A stretch of 39,422 nt of DNA from Hydrogenophaga sp. 2FB (lineage in GTDB: Bacteria; Pseudomonadota; Gammaproteobacteria; Burkholderiales; Burkholderiaceae_C), in assembly GCF_005503365.1 (NCBI RefSeq), contig NZ_SCML01000058.1, positions 1 to 39,422 on the forward strand. The letters run 5' to 3'. The notes beneath the pieces are model-generated. The model was not told the DNA's origin. It did not search any database and was given only the letters and a program-made list of their open reading frames with translations. The position numbers and the translations under genes were made by a program. How positions within the stretch are numbered: the stretch's first letter is position 1; every line of letters begins with the position of its first letter. Of the stretch, positions 15,945 to 25,029 are shown in pieces.

Positions 15945-16956
15945 GTCCGGCTCCCAGTTCTTCTGCGCGATGGCAGGCGACACGGCGCATGCCGAAGCTT
16001 CGCATGGCGGGCACCTCGCTCGCGCACTGCGCGGTGGCCAGCGGGCAGCGCGGATGGAAGGCGCAGCCCGAGGGCCGCGCGCTGGGCGGCACAGGCAGGC
16101 CGGGAACGGCCACCAGTTGGTCCAGGTTGCGGTCCACGCGCGGAATGGCCTGTAGCAGGCCTTGGGTGTACGGGTGAAATGGCTGGGCGAACAGCGCATC
16201 CACGGCGGCGTCTTCCACCAGGCGACCGGAGTACATGACCAGTACCCGTTCGGCGAACGAGGCCACCACGCCCATGTCGTGCGTGATGAGCAGCACCGAG
16301 AGCTTGCGCCGCTCGGCGATCTCGTCGAGCAGATTCAGCACCTGTTGCTGGATGCGCACGTCCAGCGCGGTGGTGGGCTCATCGGCAATCAGCAGTTGCG
16401 GCTGTGCGATCAGTGCCATGGCCAGCACCACGCGCTGGCGCATGCCACCGGAGAACTCGTGGACGTAGGCGCCCAGGCGCTCCTGCGCATGCGCCACGCC
16501 CAGCTCCGTGAGCACTTCGATCGCACGCTGGCGCGCCTGCGCCGCCGGCACGCCGCGCAGCACGAGAGGCTCCATCACCTGCTTGCCGATCGGCATGATC
16601 GGGTCCAGGGCTGTCATGGCGTCCTGAAACGCCATGCCAATGCCCGCACCGCGCACGCCCGCCATCTCGCGCTCGTTCAGCGCGAGCAGATCCCGACCTT
16701 GCAGCAACACACGGCCTTCAATGGCAGGGCGCGCATCCAGGCGCAGGAGTGCCCTGGCCGTGACGGATTTGCCCGATCCGGACTCACCCACAAGCGCCAC
16801 GCGCTCGCCGCGGACCATGCTGAAGTCGACGCCCAGCACCAGCTGGACCCGACGCCCGGGGGGGCCGACACGGATGGACAAGTCTTCAACGCGCAGCAGC
16901 GTCTGGACATCGCTTGCGAGCATCGCCGGCGAAACGGCTGGAACTCCAACGCTCAT
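15934..16956 (-). CDS. Peptide/opine ABC transporter ATPase, DppD/OppD type
   Basis: This is the second ATPase of the importer, about 340 aa. It has Walker A GESGSGKSV, Q-loop AFQDAMTALDPIM, signature FSGGMRQRVV, Walker B LLIADEPTTALD and H-loop ITHDMGVV. The C-terminal oligopeptide-transporter domain carries GCAFHPRCPLATAQC, the cysteine-rich segment usual for OppD/DppD. The start at 16956 overlaps the upstream permease gene (ATGA). The N-terminal 20 residues before the first strand look extended, but no better start is seen. Confidence 0.92.
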   Translation of the reverse strand: MSVGVPAVSPAMLASDVQTLLRVEDLSIRVGPPGRRVQLVLGVDFSMVRGERVALVGESGSGKSVTARALLRLDARPAIEGRVLLQGRDLLALNEREMAGVRGAGIGMAFQDAMTALDPIMPIGKQVMEPLVLRGVPAAQARQRAIEVLTELGVAHAQERLGAYVHEFSGGMRQRVVLAMALIAQPQLLIADEPTTALDVRIQQQVLNLLDEIAERRKLSVLLITHDMGVVASFAERVLVMYSGRLVEDAAVDALFAQPFHPYTQGLLQAIPRVDRNLDQLVAVPGLPVPPSARPSGCAFHPRCPLATAQCASEVPAMRSFGMRRVACHRAEELGAGHAV

Positions 16957-17801
16957 GCGTCTCTCCTCAGCGTGGGATCGCGCTGCACCTGCAGCATGTC
17001 GCCCAGCAGTCCGAATGCAATGGCGGTCAACGCGATGGCGGCGCCCGGCGCGGCCACGGCCCACCAGGCGTTGGATACGTAGCCCTTCGCGTCGGCAATC
17101 ATCGCGCCCCATTCGGCGCTGGGCGGCTGGGCGCCGACGCCGATGAAGGACATGCCCGCGAGCACCAGCACGGTGGCGCCCATGTCGCCCGCCCACTTGA
17201 CGATGAGCACGTCCAGCGAGTTGGGCAGCACGTGCCGCGTCATCAGGCGCCAGCGCGAGACACCCAGCACCTGCGCACCGACCACGAACTGCGCCGCCAT
17301 GGTCTGTCGCATGATGCCGTGCAGCATGCGCGCCGTGACCGGCCAGCCGGTGATGGCCTTGGCGATGACGGCCGATTCCAGGCTCGGTCCCATGGCCGCG
17401 GCGAAGCCCAACGCCACCACCAGGCCAGGCAAGGCCAGGCCGATGTCGGTGATGCGCATGAGCAGTTCGTCGAGCCAACGAGGCGCGATGCTTGCGAGCG
17501 TGGCAATGGCCACGCCGAGCAGCGAGTACGCCGTCACGATCAAGGCCGAGGCCAGCAAGGTGGTGCGCGCGCCCACCACGACACGCCAGAACACATCGCG
17601 CCCCTGGTCGTCGGTGCCGAACCAGTGCTGCGCACTCGGCGGCTCCAGCGCGCTGCGGATGTCCGACAGATACACGCCAGTCGGCGCGAGGAATGGGCCG
17701 AAGATGGCCACGGCGACGAGCAGGCCCACCAGCAGCAGGACGAACTGGTCCAGCAGCGGCGCGCCGCGGTAGTAGCGCAGGGACGCAGTCAGCGCGGTCA
17801 T
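16953..17801 (-). CDS. Peptide/opine ABC transporter permease, DppC type
   Basis: This inner-membrane permease of about 282 aa has an N-terminal helix (FVLLLVGLLVAVAIFGPFLAP) typical of DppC/OppC. The motif HWFGTDDQGRDVFWRVVVGARTTL is nearly diagnostic. Five further membrane segments follow. The EAA loop that touches the ATPase is visible around VVGAQVLGVSRWRLMTRHVLPNS. The gene overlaps both neighbours by four bases, so translation is probably coupled. Confidence 0.93.
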   Translation of the reverse strand: MTALTASLRYYRGAPLLDQFVLLLVGLLVAVAIFGPFLAPTGVYLSDIRSALEPPSAQHWFGTDDQGRDVFWRVVVGARTTLLASALIVTAYSLLGVAIATLASIAPRWLDELLMRITDIGLALPGLVVALGFAAAMGPSLESAVIAKAITGWPVTARMLHGIMRQTMAAQFVVGAQVLGVSRWRLMTRHVLPNSLDVLIVKWAGDMGATVLVLAGMSFIGVGAQPPSAEWGAMIADAKGYVSNAWWAVAAPGAAIALTAIAFGLLGDMLQVQRDPTLRRDA

Positions 17802-18880
17802 GCTCCGCGTCCTTTCAACTGGCTGGCCCGTACGCGCGGATCGAGCGCGAGCTGCAGAAGGTCTACCAGCAGGTTGACCACACAGACGATCGCGCCGATG
17901 AACAACACGGCACCGAGCACGGCCGCCGTGTCTTTCTGCGCGACGCCGTTGGCCAGGTAGGCACCCACGCCCTGGCGACCGAAAACGCCTTCGACGAGAA
18001 CGGCCGAGCCGATCATCATGCCCAGCTGCATACCGAGCAGGGTGATGGTGGGCCCGACCGCGTTGGGCAGCGCATGGTGCAGCATGATGCGTTGAAAGCT
18101 CGCGCCCTTGGCGCGCACCGGCGCAATGAAGTCGCTCTCCAGGATCGCGATCAGCGACGCGCGCAGGGTGCGAAACAGCTGCGCGCAGAAGAACGCGGCC
18201 AGGCACACGGTCGGCAACACGATGTGCCGCACGGCGTCGAAAAATGCCGGCAGATTGCCCGCCAGCAGCGTGTCGACGAGGGGCATGCGCGTGACCTGTG
18301 GCACGGCGAACTCGAAGGATTGCTGGCCCGAGATGGGCAGCAGGTTCCAATGGGCACCGAACAGATTCTGCGCCAGCAGTGCCAGCCAGAACGCGGGGAT
18401 GCCGGTGAGCACCACGGCGACCACGCGGCTGCCCACGTCCAGGCCGCGGTCGCGCCGCGATGCGGCAGCGATGGCGCCGCCGGCTGCCACCAGAAGACTC
18501 AGGACCATGGCCAGGGCCACGAGCTCCAGCGTGCTGGGCAGAACCTTGCCGATGTCCTGCACCACCGGCTGCAGCGTGCTCACGGAAGTTCCCAGGTCGC
18601 CCTGCAGCACGCGTCCGAGAAAGCGCGCGTATTGCTGCAACAAGGGCTGGTCCAGTCCGAGCCGCTGGCGCACCTGCGCGACCTGCTCGGGCGACGCCTC
18701 GGGTCCAGCCGCCACCTGCGCCTCGTCGCCGGGGATGAGCTTGATCATGAGGAACACCAGCGTCATCAACCCGAGCAGCGTCATGAGCATCACGGCGATT
18801 CGCTTGAAGAACAGGCGCACGAAGGGCCCCGCGGATCGCCAGGCCACGGGTGCGCGTGGGGACAAACCCATGTTGCTCAT
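17798..18880 (-). CDS. Peptide/opine ABC transporter permease, DppB type
   Basis: This inner-membrane permease of 360 aa carries the DppB/OppB marks: RIAVMLMTLLGLMTLVFLMIKLIPGD at the first helix, RQRLGLDQPLLQQYARFLGRVLQGDLGTS before the second, and an EAA loop near VRAKGASFQRIMLHHALPNA. The N terminus is about 20 residues longer than usual and polar. It overlaps the substrate-binding gene upstream and the DppC-type gene downstream by four bases each. Confidence 0.93.
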   Translation of the reverse strand: MSNMGLSPRAPVAWRSAGPFVRLFFKRIAVMLMTLLGLMTLVFLMIKLIPGDEAQVAAGPEASPEQVAQVRQRLGLDQPLLQQYARFLGRVLQGDLGTSVSTLQPVVQDIGKVLPSTLELVALAMVLSLLVAAGGAIAAASRRDRGLDVGSRVVAVVLTGIPAFWLALLAQNLFGAHWNLLPISGQQSFEFAVPQVTRMPLVDTLLAGNLPAFFDAVRHIVLPTVCLAAFFCAQLFRTLRASLIAILESDFIAPVRAKGASFQRIMLHHALPNAVGPTITLLGMQLGMMIGSAVLVEGVFGRQGVGAYLANGVAQKDTAAVLGAVLFIGAIVCVVNLLVDLLQLALDPRVRASQLKGRGA

Positions 18881-20442
18881 GGCTTGCGCACCAGACGCAA
18901 GTCGGCCGGCGCCAGCGGAAACACCACGGGGCTTGCCTGAGGCAGCACGATCTGTTGTGGCCGGTAGGGCACGGGACGGCCCACCGAATAGAGCGGCATC
19001 AGCGCGGAGTCTTGCTCCAGCATGGTCTGCACGCGCTTGTACAGCTCGCAGCGCTGCGCGTCGTTGGTTGTGGTCAGGGCTTGGTCGAGCAGCTTGTCCA
19101 CCGCAGGGTTGGCGTACGCACCACGGTTGGTGCCCACGGCTGTGGACTTGTAGCCGCGCAGCAGAACGGCGCCGGGGTCGGGGTACTGCGCGAAATCGTC
19201 CAGCAGCATCATTTGCGGAATGGTCTCCACCTTGGCCGTGCTGGCCAGGTAAGCCGCGAAGGAGATCGGCTCCAGCTTCAAGGTGACGCCGATTTCCGCC
19301 AGATTCGATTGCAAGAGCGTCGCCTCCAGGCGCTGCACCTCCACCGTGGGCTGAAAACGCATGGTCAACTGCATATTTTCCTGGCCTGCCTCCTTGAGCA
19401 GGCGCTTGGCTTCGGTCAGATCGCGCCTGACCTGGGGCAGATCAGGCCGGCAAGGCATGCCCACGGGCAGCGGGCCATTGGCCAGCGTGCCATTGCCCAA
19501 ACGGATGCGCGAGAGGCCTCCCTCGTAGTCGTAAGCCAGCCGGATGGCCTTGCGCACGCGCGCATCGGCCGTGGGTCCGGTGCGCGTGTTGAAGAAGATG
19601 TTGGTTTGCAGCGCGGGCTTGAGCCGCGCGTCCTTCACGCGGCCTTCCTTGTCCATCAGGTCGGCATCGCGATAGCCCATGCCCAGCACCGCCAGGTCCA
19701 CATTGCCCGCGCGCAGTTCATCGCGCTGCGTCGCGCCTTCGTCGATTCGGCGGAACACGATGGCGCCGGGTCGGCCTGCAGCAGGCTCGCGGTACTTCGC
19801 AAACAGCGTGACCACGGTACTGGCACCGAAGGGAGCCCCAAGTTCATAGGGGCCGCTGCCGGCCGCATGCGACTGCAACCAGGTCTGGCCTTCATCCGTG
19901 CCCGCATTCGCGGTGACGAGCCTGGCATTGACGATGTAAATCTTGGAGAGCGCGCCCAGGAAGATGGTCGACGGCTTGGCCAGTCGGATGGTGAGGCTCA
20001 GGTCGTCGTGAACGACGGTCTTGTCATACCCATCGATCTGGCTGGCCACGCCCAGGCCCAGGCGCTTGAGCCGGTCCAGCGTATAGGCCACATCGCGCGC
20101 GCTCAGGCGGCCACCGTCGTGAAAGAGCACATCGGGCCGCAGCTTCACGGCAATCGACATCGCGTCCGGCGCCAGCCTGGCCGACTCGGCCAGACGCCCC
20201 ACGACGTTGGCATTGGCGTCGTAAGTCACCAGCGTTTCGTACAACGTGCTGGCGATGAAGTTGGTTTGCGCATAGTCCGAACGCATCGGATCCAGCGTGG
20301 CCACCACGCCGCCATTGGCAAAGATCACGCTGTTGGCGCGGTCGAGCCGGGGCTGCGCAGAAGCCGCCGTCGCCAGCACCAGACAGGCGCATGCAACCAG
20401 TCGGGCCAGCGGGCTATACGCGTTTTGAAAATTCGTCTTCAC
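18877..20442 (-). CDS. Peptide/opine ABC transporter substrate-binding protein (SBP_bac_5)
   Basis: This periplasmic binding protein of about 521 aa determines the importer's substrate. A signal peptide (LVACACLVLATAASA) precedes the mature protein. Family segments include FIASTLYETLVTYDANANVVGRLAES, VLFHDGGRLSARDVAYTLDRL and GSGPYELGAPFG in the middle. I chose GTG at 20442 because GGAG lies 6 bases upstream; the in-frame ATG at 20454 has no visible ribosome binding site. This gene opens the tight operon, and the gap to the porin gene upstream is about 125 bases. The ligand cannot be read from the sequence. The downstream enzymes argue for a cyclic amide or aminated ring compound and not a simple peptide. 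Confidence 0.9.
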   Translation of the reverse strand: MKTNFQNAYSPLARLVACACLVLATAASAQPRLDRANSVIFANGGVVATLDPMRSDYAQTNFIASTLYETLVTYDANANVVGRLAESARLAPDAMSIAVKLRPDVLFHDGGRLSARDVAYTLDRLKRLGLGVASQIDGYDKTVVHDDLSLTIRLAKPSTIFLGALSKIYIVNARLVTANAGTDEGQTWLQSHAAGSGPYELGAPFGASTVVTLFAKYREPAAGRPGAIVFRRIDEGATQRDELRAGNVDLAVLGMGYRDADLMDKEGRVKDARLKPALQTNIFFNTRTGPTADARVRKAIRLAYDYEGGLSRIRLGNGTLANGPLPVGMPCRPDLPQVRRDLTEAKRLLKEAGQENMQLTMRFQPTVEVQRLEATLLQSNLAEIGVTLKLEPISFAAYLASTAKVETIPQMMLLDDFAQYPDPGAVLLRGYKSTAVGTNRGAYANPAVDKLLDQALTTTNDAQRCELYKRVQTMLEQDSALMPLYSVGRPVPYRPQQIVLPQASPVVFPLAPADLRLVRKP

Positions 20443-20567
20443 TGTAGTCTCCATATCTTGGAATGCCGCGTCAGCACGGCATGTCTGCACACGATAGCGC
20501 TGCAGGTACCGCGAGGGAATCCTTTGGCGTCGTGTGCATTGCGGCCATGGCTTTGAGGGCTTGGCGT

Positions 20568-21644
20568 TCAGAAGTTGTGCCGGATGCCCAGGTCGATGCC
20601 GGTAGTTGCCGCGCCGGCCGGCCCGGTCGCGCTGCCGCCCACCGGCAACAATGCCGTGTTGCCGTTGTTGATGCGCGCATAGGTGGCGTACAGCGCTGTA
20701 CGCTTGGACAAGTCGTAGACCGCACCCAAGGCAAGCTTGCCGGCGCGTGGCATGCCCGCGCGATCCACCTTCCATGTGGAATAGGCGACCCTGAACCGCA
20801 CGGCCCCCATGGGCACTTGAACGCCAACCAGATAGCCCTTTCCGGTGCTGCGCGCACCCGCCACCTCATAGGACTCGCGCGTGACTTCGGCCATGCCGCG
20901 CAACACGCCGAAGTCATACGACGCGCCCAGGTTGGCGCTGCGTATGTCCGGCGCACCGGCCGTCGTGGGATGCGAGCCCGCGCTGGTGGACATGGCCACC
21001 GCGGTGTTCAGCGGCCCGTTCGCATAACCCAGGCGCGCCCCCACAAAGCGGCCTTGTTGGCTGCCCGCGGCCGATTGCTCGTGCAGCGCGTACTGCACCT
21101 GGCCATAGACGCCTCCCAGAGTGCGCGGCAGAAAGTAGGCAACGCTGTTGCTGGCTCGGATGTAGTTGGGGTTGTTGGCGCCGAACCCTGGAGCGAACAA
21201 CATGCGCCCCGGCAGGGTGGCAGTGCCACGCGCCTGGTTGATGATGTTGCTGCCCGCGCCGGACGCGCCAAACGGGTCGAAGATCGCGTCGTTCCAGAAC
21301 GTGGGCGTGAAATCCCGGCCCAGGCGCACCTCGCCCCAGGGTCCGCCCAGGCTCACCGTGGAGCGGCGCATGAAGTTGAAGCCGTTGGGCGAGCCTTCGT
21401 CGTTGGCCACGGCACCTTCCAACCAGAAGCCGGTCCACAGCCCCCCACCAAGGTCCTCCGTGCCGCGAAAGCCGAGCGCGCTGTTGTTCAAGCCGGAGTT
21501 GGCCAGCACGGTCTGTGAAGGGCCGCCTTTCACGCTGTAGCGGCTGAGAGTGGCGTCGAGGGTGCCGAACAGCGTCACCGACGACTGCGCCTGTGCAGTC
21601 GATGCGGCGACAAGGCCGATGGCCAGTAAAAATCTTGCTCTCAT
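20568..21644 (-). CDS. Gram-negative porin, Burkholderiales type
   Basis: This is an outer-membrane trimeric diffusion channel of about 358 aa. It has a signal peptide (RFLLAIGLVAASTAQAQ) followed directly by SSVTLFGTLDATLSRY, the common start of these porins. The segment GFRGTEDLGGGLWTGFWLEGAV and the terminal phenylalanine in GIRHNF, needed for BAM assembly, are present. The start at 21644 has GGAG 6 bases upstream. It lies between the LysR regulator and the ABC importer on the same strand, which suggests it serves uptake of the same compound. Confidence 0.95.
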   Translation of the reverse strand: MRARFLLAIGLVAASTAQAQSSVTLFGTLDATLSRYSVKGGPSQTVLANSGLNNSALGFRGTEDLGGGLWTGFWLEGAVANDEGSPNGFNFMRRSTVSLGGPWGEVRLGRDFTPTFWNDAIFDPFGASGAGSNIINQARGTATLPGRMLFAPGFGANNPNYIRASNSVAYFLPRTLGGVYGQVQYALHEQSAAGSQQGRFVGARLGYANGPLNTAVAMSTSAGSHPTTAGAPDIRSANLGASYDFGVLRGMAEVTRESYEVAGARSTGKGYLVGVQVPMGAVRFRVAYSTWKVDRAGMPRAGKLALGAVYDLSKRTALYATYARINNGNTALLPVGGSATGPAGAATTGIDLGIRHNF

Positions 21645-21943
21645 GTTGTCTCCAGAATCGTTGTCGTGATCTCTCGGGCGCAGCCGTCCTCCGGCCTGCC
21701 CCATGGCAGGTCGACTGCAAAATTTCGAGTACGGGGGGAGCTACGCCATCTCCGCGCGGTCGGGGCCGGTGGGAAACAGCAACGAAAGCGGCGGGCGGTG
21801 GCGGGTGGTCAAGCGTGTCTCCTCGGGACGATTCGCGGCGTGTGTGCGAACCGTTGGGCAGACTGTAGGAGGCTCGAAAGTGGCCGTCTAATGAAAGAAA
21901 CGGCCCGATGTATAGCCGAGATGAATACGTACCGCCGGTGCCA
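21645..21943 (-). promoter_or_regulatory. 299-base intergenic region upstream of the porin
   Basis: No gene is visible here. It probably holds the porin promoter and sites for the LysR regulator, whose gene ends at 21944. The only clear structure is a 6-bp inverted repeat CCTGCC-CCAT-GGCAGG at 21695-21710, about 50 bases upstream of the porin start. I could not pick out a convincing LysR box or a -35/-10 pair. Confidence 0.4.
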
Positions 21944-22894
21944 CTACGCGGCGGTCGACTCTTTCCATTCCTGCGCCACCTGGCGGAAGGCCCGCAGCAG
22001 GCGCTGCGTGGCCGCGGTGGACTGTCGGTCGGTGCAGACGGTATAGCCCACGCTGCCAGGGGCATTGGCCATGTCCAGCGACAGGATGGTGATTGCACCA
22101 CCGCGCGCGAACTGCTCCGCCACCAGACGCGGCACCAGCGCAATGGCCCGCGACTCCACCAGGAGCGCCATGTTCGTCAGAAAGCACACCGACTCGATGA
22201 CCTGGTGCGGCATGCCGACACCCAGCGCGTCGAAGAAGAGCTGCACGGACCCTTTTACGTCGGACTCCGGTGCAGGAATGATCCACGGGTACTCGCGCAA
22301 TTGCGGCCCCGCCACGGCAGGCAATCCAGCGAGCGGGTGGCTGCTCGCCGCCACCGCGCACAGCGCCTCGGTGTAAAGCGGAACATGGGTCAGCCCGGCG
22401 GGAAGGTGGCCTTGCGGCAGCAGTCCGACGACGACATCCAGGTGTCCACGCCGCAGTTCGGGGAACAGGACGTCGTTGGAACCCACGCGAATTTTCACGG
22501 AAACCTTGGGCGCGGTCTTCAGCAGCAGGGCCAGGGCCTGTGGCAGCAGCCTGGCCGATGCCGACAACAGGGTGCCGATGACGACTTGACCAGAGGCGCC
22601 GTTGCTCCACGCATTCACGTCGTCGGCCAGCAGCCGCAGCTCCGCGGAAAGGGTCTGCGCATGGCGCTCCAGCAAAACACCGAACTCGGTCAGCGAGACG
22701 CCGCGCTTGCTGCGTGTGAACAGGGCTTCACCGAACTGGGCTTCCAACTCCTGAATCGACTTGCTGACGGCAGGCTGCGTCATGTGCAGCTCTCGGGACG
22801 CGGCCAGAATCGAGCCACACTCCACGACCTTCTCGAAGATGGCGATCTGTTGCAACTTGAGGCGGCGGGCGAGAGATAGTCTGGAGTGCTCCAT
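21944..22894 (-). CDS. LysR-type transcriptional regulator
   Basis: This DNA-binding activator or repressor of about 316 aa has an N-terminal winged helix-turn-helix: LKLQQIAIFEKVVECGSILAASRELHMTQPAVSKSIQELEAQFGEALFTRSKRG. This is followed by a linker helix and a periplasmic-binding-like effector domain (SGQVVIGTLLSASARLLPQALALLL onward). ATG at 22894 gives the usual N terminus; ATG at 22924 is possible. It is the first gene of the minus-strand island and is co-oriented with porin and importer, so it most likely controls them in response to the imported compound or an intermediate. The effector is unknown. The subgroup resembles GbpR/PcaQ-like regulators by its helix-turn-helix sequence, but that is an impression. 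Confidence 0.9.
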   Translation of the reverse strand: MEHSRLSLARRLKLQQIAIFEKVVECGSILAASRELHMTQPAVSKSIQELEAQFGEALFTRSKRGVSLTEFGVLLERHAQTLSAELRLLADDVNAWSNGASGQVVIGTLLSASARLLPQALALLLKTAPKVSVKIRVGSNDVLFPELRRGHLDVVVGLLPQGHLPAGLTHVPLYTEALCAVAASSHPLAGLPAVAGPQLREYPWIIPAPESDVKGSVQLFFDALGVGMPHQVIESVCFLTNMALLVESRAIALVPRLVAEQFARGGAITILSLDMANAPGSVGYTVCTDRQSTAATQRLLRAFRQVAQEWKESTAA

Positions 22895-22998
22895 GGTCCT
22901 ACAAGCCGCGCTGAGGTCGGCCATGCTGTCTTGAGTGTAAGCGCCGCTGCGCGGGCAATGTCGGCACAACCGCCGCGGGATCGTGACAGCGGAGGGGG

Positions 22999-24522
22999 CT
23001 ACAGCAACCACTCGATCGGCAACACCGAGAGCAAGCCGATCCAGGCGCGCTGCCCCAGCGAACTGCCCGGCTCGCGCGTGTGGCGGATCTCCTCACCGTC
23101 GCGGCGCTCGATCCACACCAGATCGCCCTTGTCGTCCAGACGCACCGCGTAGGCTACCGCGCGAATCTCGGTGTCGAACGCACCCCCGACCGCCTGCGCC
23201 AGGGACGGGCTGTCGATGATGAAACCGAGTTCGGTGTTGAGGTGGGCCGAGCGCGGATCGAAATTCATGGAGCCGACGAACACGCGCTGGCCATCGATGC
23301 CGAAGGTCTTGGCGTGCAGGCTGGAGCCCGAACTGCCGAACACGCCGGCTTTCTCCGGTGCCACCGCGCCGCGGCGCATCTCGTACAGCTCGACACCGGC
23401 GCGCAGCAAGTCCTTGCGGTAGCGCGCATAACCCGAGTGCACGGCGGACACGTCGGTCGCTTCCAGCGCGTTGGTGAGGATGCGCACGCGCACACCCGTG
23501 GCCGCCAGCCGGCTGAAGACGTCCACACCCGCGGTCGTGGGCACGAAATACGGCGAGATCAAGTCGAGCGAACGCACCGGTGGACGGGCCAGCACTTTCG
23601 CCAGCTGGTGGGTCAGAAGGCCTTCCTTTTCCGCCAGGCCCAGGCCTTTGCGGGGATCGTCGCTGACCATCTCCACGCGCCCCCACTGGGGCGCGAGCCC
23701 ACCCGAGAGCAGATCGGGCACGAAGCGCGACTGGCGCAGCGCTTCCAGGTAGCGCGTGGCACGCGGGTCACTCTCCGCATGCGCCACGGGGGTCGGCGCC
23801 GCGGCGTCGGCCGGGACGATGCGGTCGATCGGGTACGACGACGCGCTGGCCCAGTAACGGTCGAAATCGGTCGACAGGTCGGGCACCACGGCGCCGATGG
23901 CGAGCACGTCGAGGTCGGCGAACAGCACGCCGTCGGTGGCGCCGAAATACTCGTCGCCCACATTGCGCCCGCCCATGATGGCGGCCTGGCTGTCCGCGAT
24001 CAGCGCCTTGTTGTGCATGCGCCGGTTGGCGCGGCTGAAATGCGTGAGGTAGCCCAGCGCCTTGGGCCGGCGGATGGAGAACGGGTTGAACAGGCGCACT
24101 TCGATCTTCGGGTGCTGGTCCAGCGCGAGCAGCTTGGCGTCCATGGCCACGCCGTTGTCGTCGAGCAGCAGGCGCACGCGCACGCCGCGCTCTGCCGCTT
24201 GCCGCACGGCGCTGAGCAACAGGTTGCCGGTGACGTCGTCGCGCCAGATGTAGTACTGCACGTCCAGCGTGCGCTCGGCCGCGCGCACCAGCAGCACCCG
24301 CGCCGCGAACGACTCCAGCGCATCGGCCAGCGGCAGGATGCCGGACTCGCCGGAGTGGGCCTGCGTCCGCGGCGCCAGTGCGCGGCCGATCGTGGTGCTG
24401 GCCGCGTCGGCCGGCGACAGCGCGCGGGATTCGCTGCGCCCGTCCAGCGGTGGCAGCGCGCAGCCTTGCAACAGCGTGGACAACAGGGCGGTCATCCAGA
24501 GGACGTGCCAGCGCAAGGTCAC
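22999..24522 (-). CDS. Phospholipase D family lipoprotein, cardiolipin synthase ClsC-like
   Basis: This membrane-anchored phosphatidyltransferase of about 507 aa is similar to E. coli ClsC, which makes cardiolipin from phosphatidylglycerol and phosphatidylethanolamine. The N terminus has a lipobox LLQGC. Two HKD catalytic motifs are present: RMHNKALIADSQAAIMGGRN and LHAKTFGIDGQRVFVGSMNFD. Between them lie the family segments VQYYIWRDDVTGNLLL and VRLLLDDNG. I favour GTG at 24522, with GAGG 5 bases upstream; ATG at 24495 is an alternative that still keeps the lipobox. The CopD-like gene ends 7 bases upstream. Other phospholipase D activities are possible. Confidence 0.88.
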   Translation of the reverse strand: MTLRWHVLWMTALLSTLLQGCALPPLDGRSESRALSPADAASTTIGRALAPRTQAHSGESGILPLADALESFAARVLLVRAAERTLDVQYYIWRDDVTGNLLLSAVRQAAERGVRVRLLLDDNGVAMDAKLLALDQHPKIEVRLFNPFSIRRPKALGYLTHFSRANRRMHNKALIADSQAAIMGGRNVGDEYFGATDGVLFADLDVLAIGAVVPDLSTDFDRYWASASSYPIDRIVPADAAAPTPVAHAESDPRATRYLEALRQSRFVPDLLSGGLAPQWGRVEMVSDDPRKGLGLAEKEGLLTHQLAKVLARPPVRSLDLISPYFVPTTAGVDVFSRLAATGVRVRILTNALEATDVSAVHSGYARYRKDLLRAGVELYEMRRGAVAPEKAGVFGSSGSSLHAKTFGIDGQRVFVGSMNFDPRSAHLNTELGFIIDSPSLAQAVGGAFDTEIRAVAYAVRLDDKGDLVWIERRDGEEIRHTREPGSSLGQRAWIGLLSVLPIEWLL

Positions 24523-24529
24523 AGGCGCC

Positions 24530-25000
24530 TCAAGCCATCAGCAGGGCCGCGCAGATGATGAAGATGCCGATGCACAGGTTGACGAACACCCAGGTGCGGA
24601 TGGACGCCATGGCCGCGCCGCCGGCCGGCCAGTCGCTCGCGGCCACCGCGCGCGTGAGGCGCTTGAACAGCGCGAAACGGATGTGGCCGAAGATCGCGAC
24701 CATCACGATGCCGAGCGTGGCCATGATGGTCCAGTCCAGCGGCATGTTGAAACTCAGGCCCGCTTGCACCGAGGTCTTGGCCGCGTTGCCGATCATCCAG
24801 ATGCCCGAGGCCAGCACCACCAGCGCGGCCCAGGAGACCGCCGAGAGAAAGCGCTTCATCACGGCCTGCAGCAAGCGCAGGCGCACCGGGGGCTCCAGCG
24901 TCTGCACCGAGGGGCGCAGGAAGAAGTGCGCGAAGGCCATGCCGCCGACCCACAGCACAACGGCGAGAACGTGGACGAGCTTGAGGAGGGAAAAGATCAT
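24530..25000 (-). CDS. CopD/DUF2269-like four-helix membrane protein
   Basis: This is an inner-membrane protein of about 156 aa with four hydrophobic segments. The first is LLKLVHVLAVVLWVGGMAFAHFFL, where the histidine in KLVHVL and the WVGGM motif are typical of the CopD and DUF2269 superfamily. The later segment VAIFGHIRFALFKRL carries another histidine. Heme or copper handling is a guess from the family. The gene lies 7 bases upstream of the ClsC-like gene and 29 bases downstream of the helicase, so the three are probably cotranscribed. Confidence 0.75.
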   Translation of the reverse strand: MIFSLLKLVHVLAVVLWVGGMAFAHFFLRPSVQTLEPPVRLRLLQAVMKRFLSAVSWAALVVLASGIWMIGNAAKTSVQAGLSFNMPLDWTIMATLGIVMVAIFGHIRFALFKRLTRAVAASDWPAGGAAMASIRTWVFVNLCIGIFIICAALLMA

Positions 25001-25029
25001 GGGCGCGGCTTTCTTGTGGGCGGTGGGGT

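Noticed and set aside
18850..20556. Plus-strand open frame of 568 codons opposite the peptide-binding protein gene
   Set aside because: No family features, biased composition, and it lies over a well-supported gene on the other strand.
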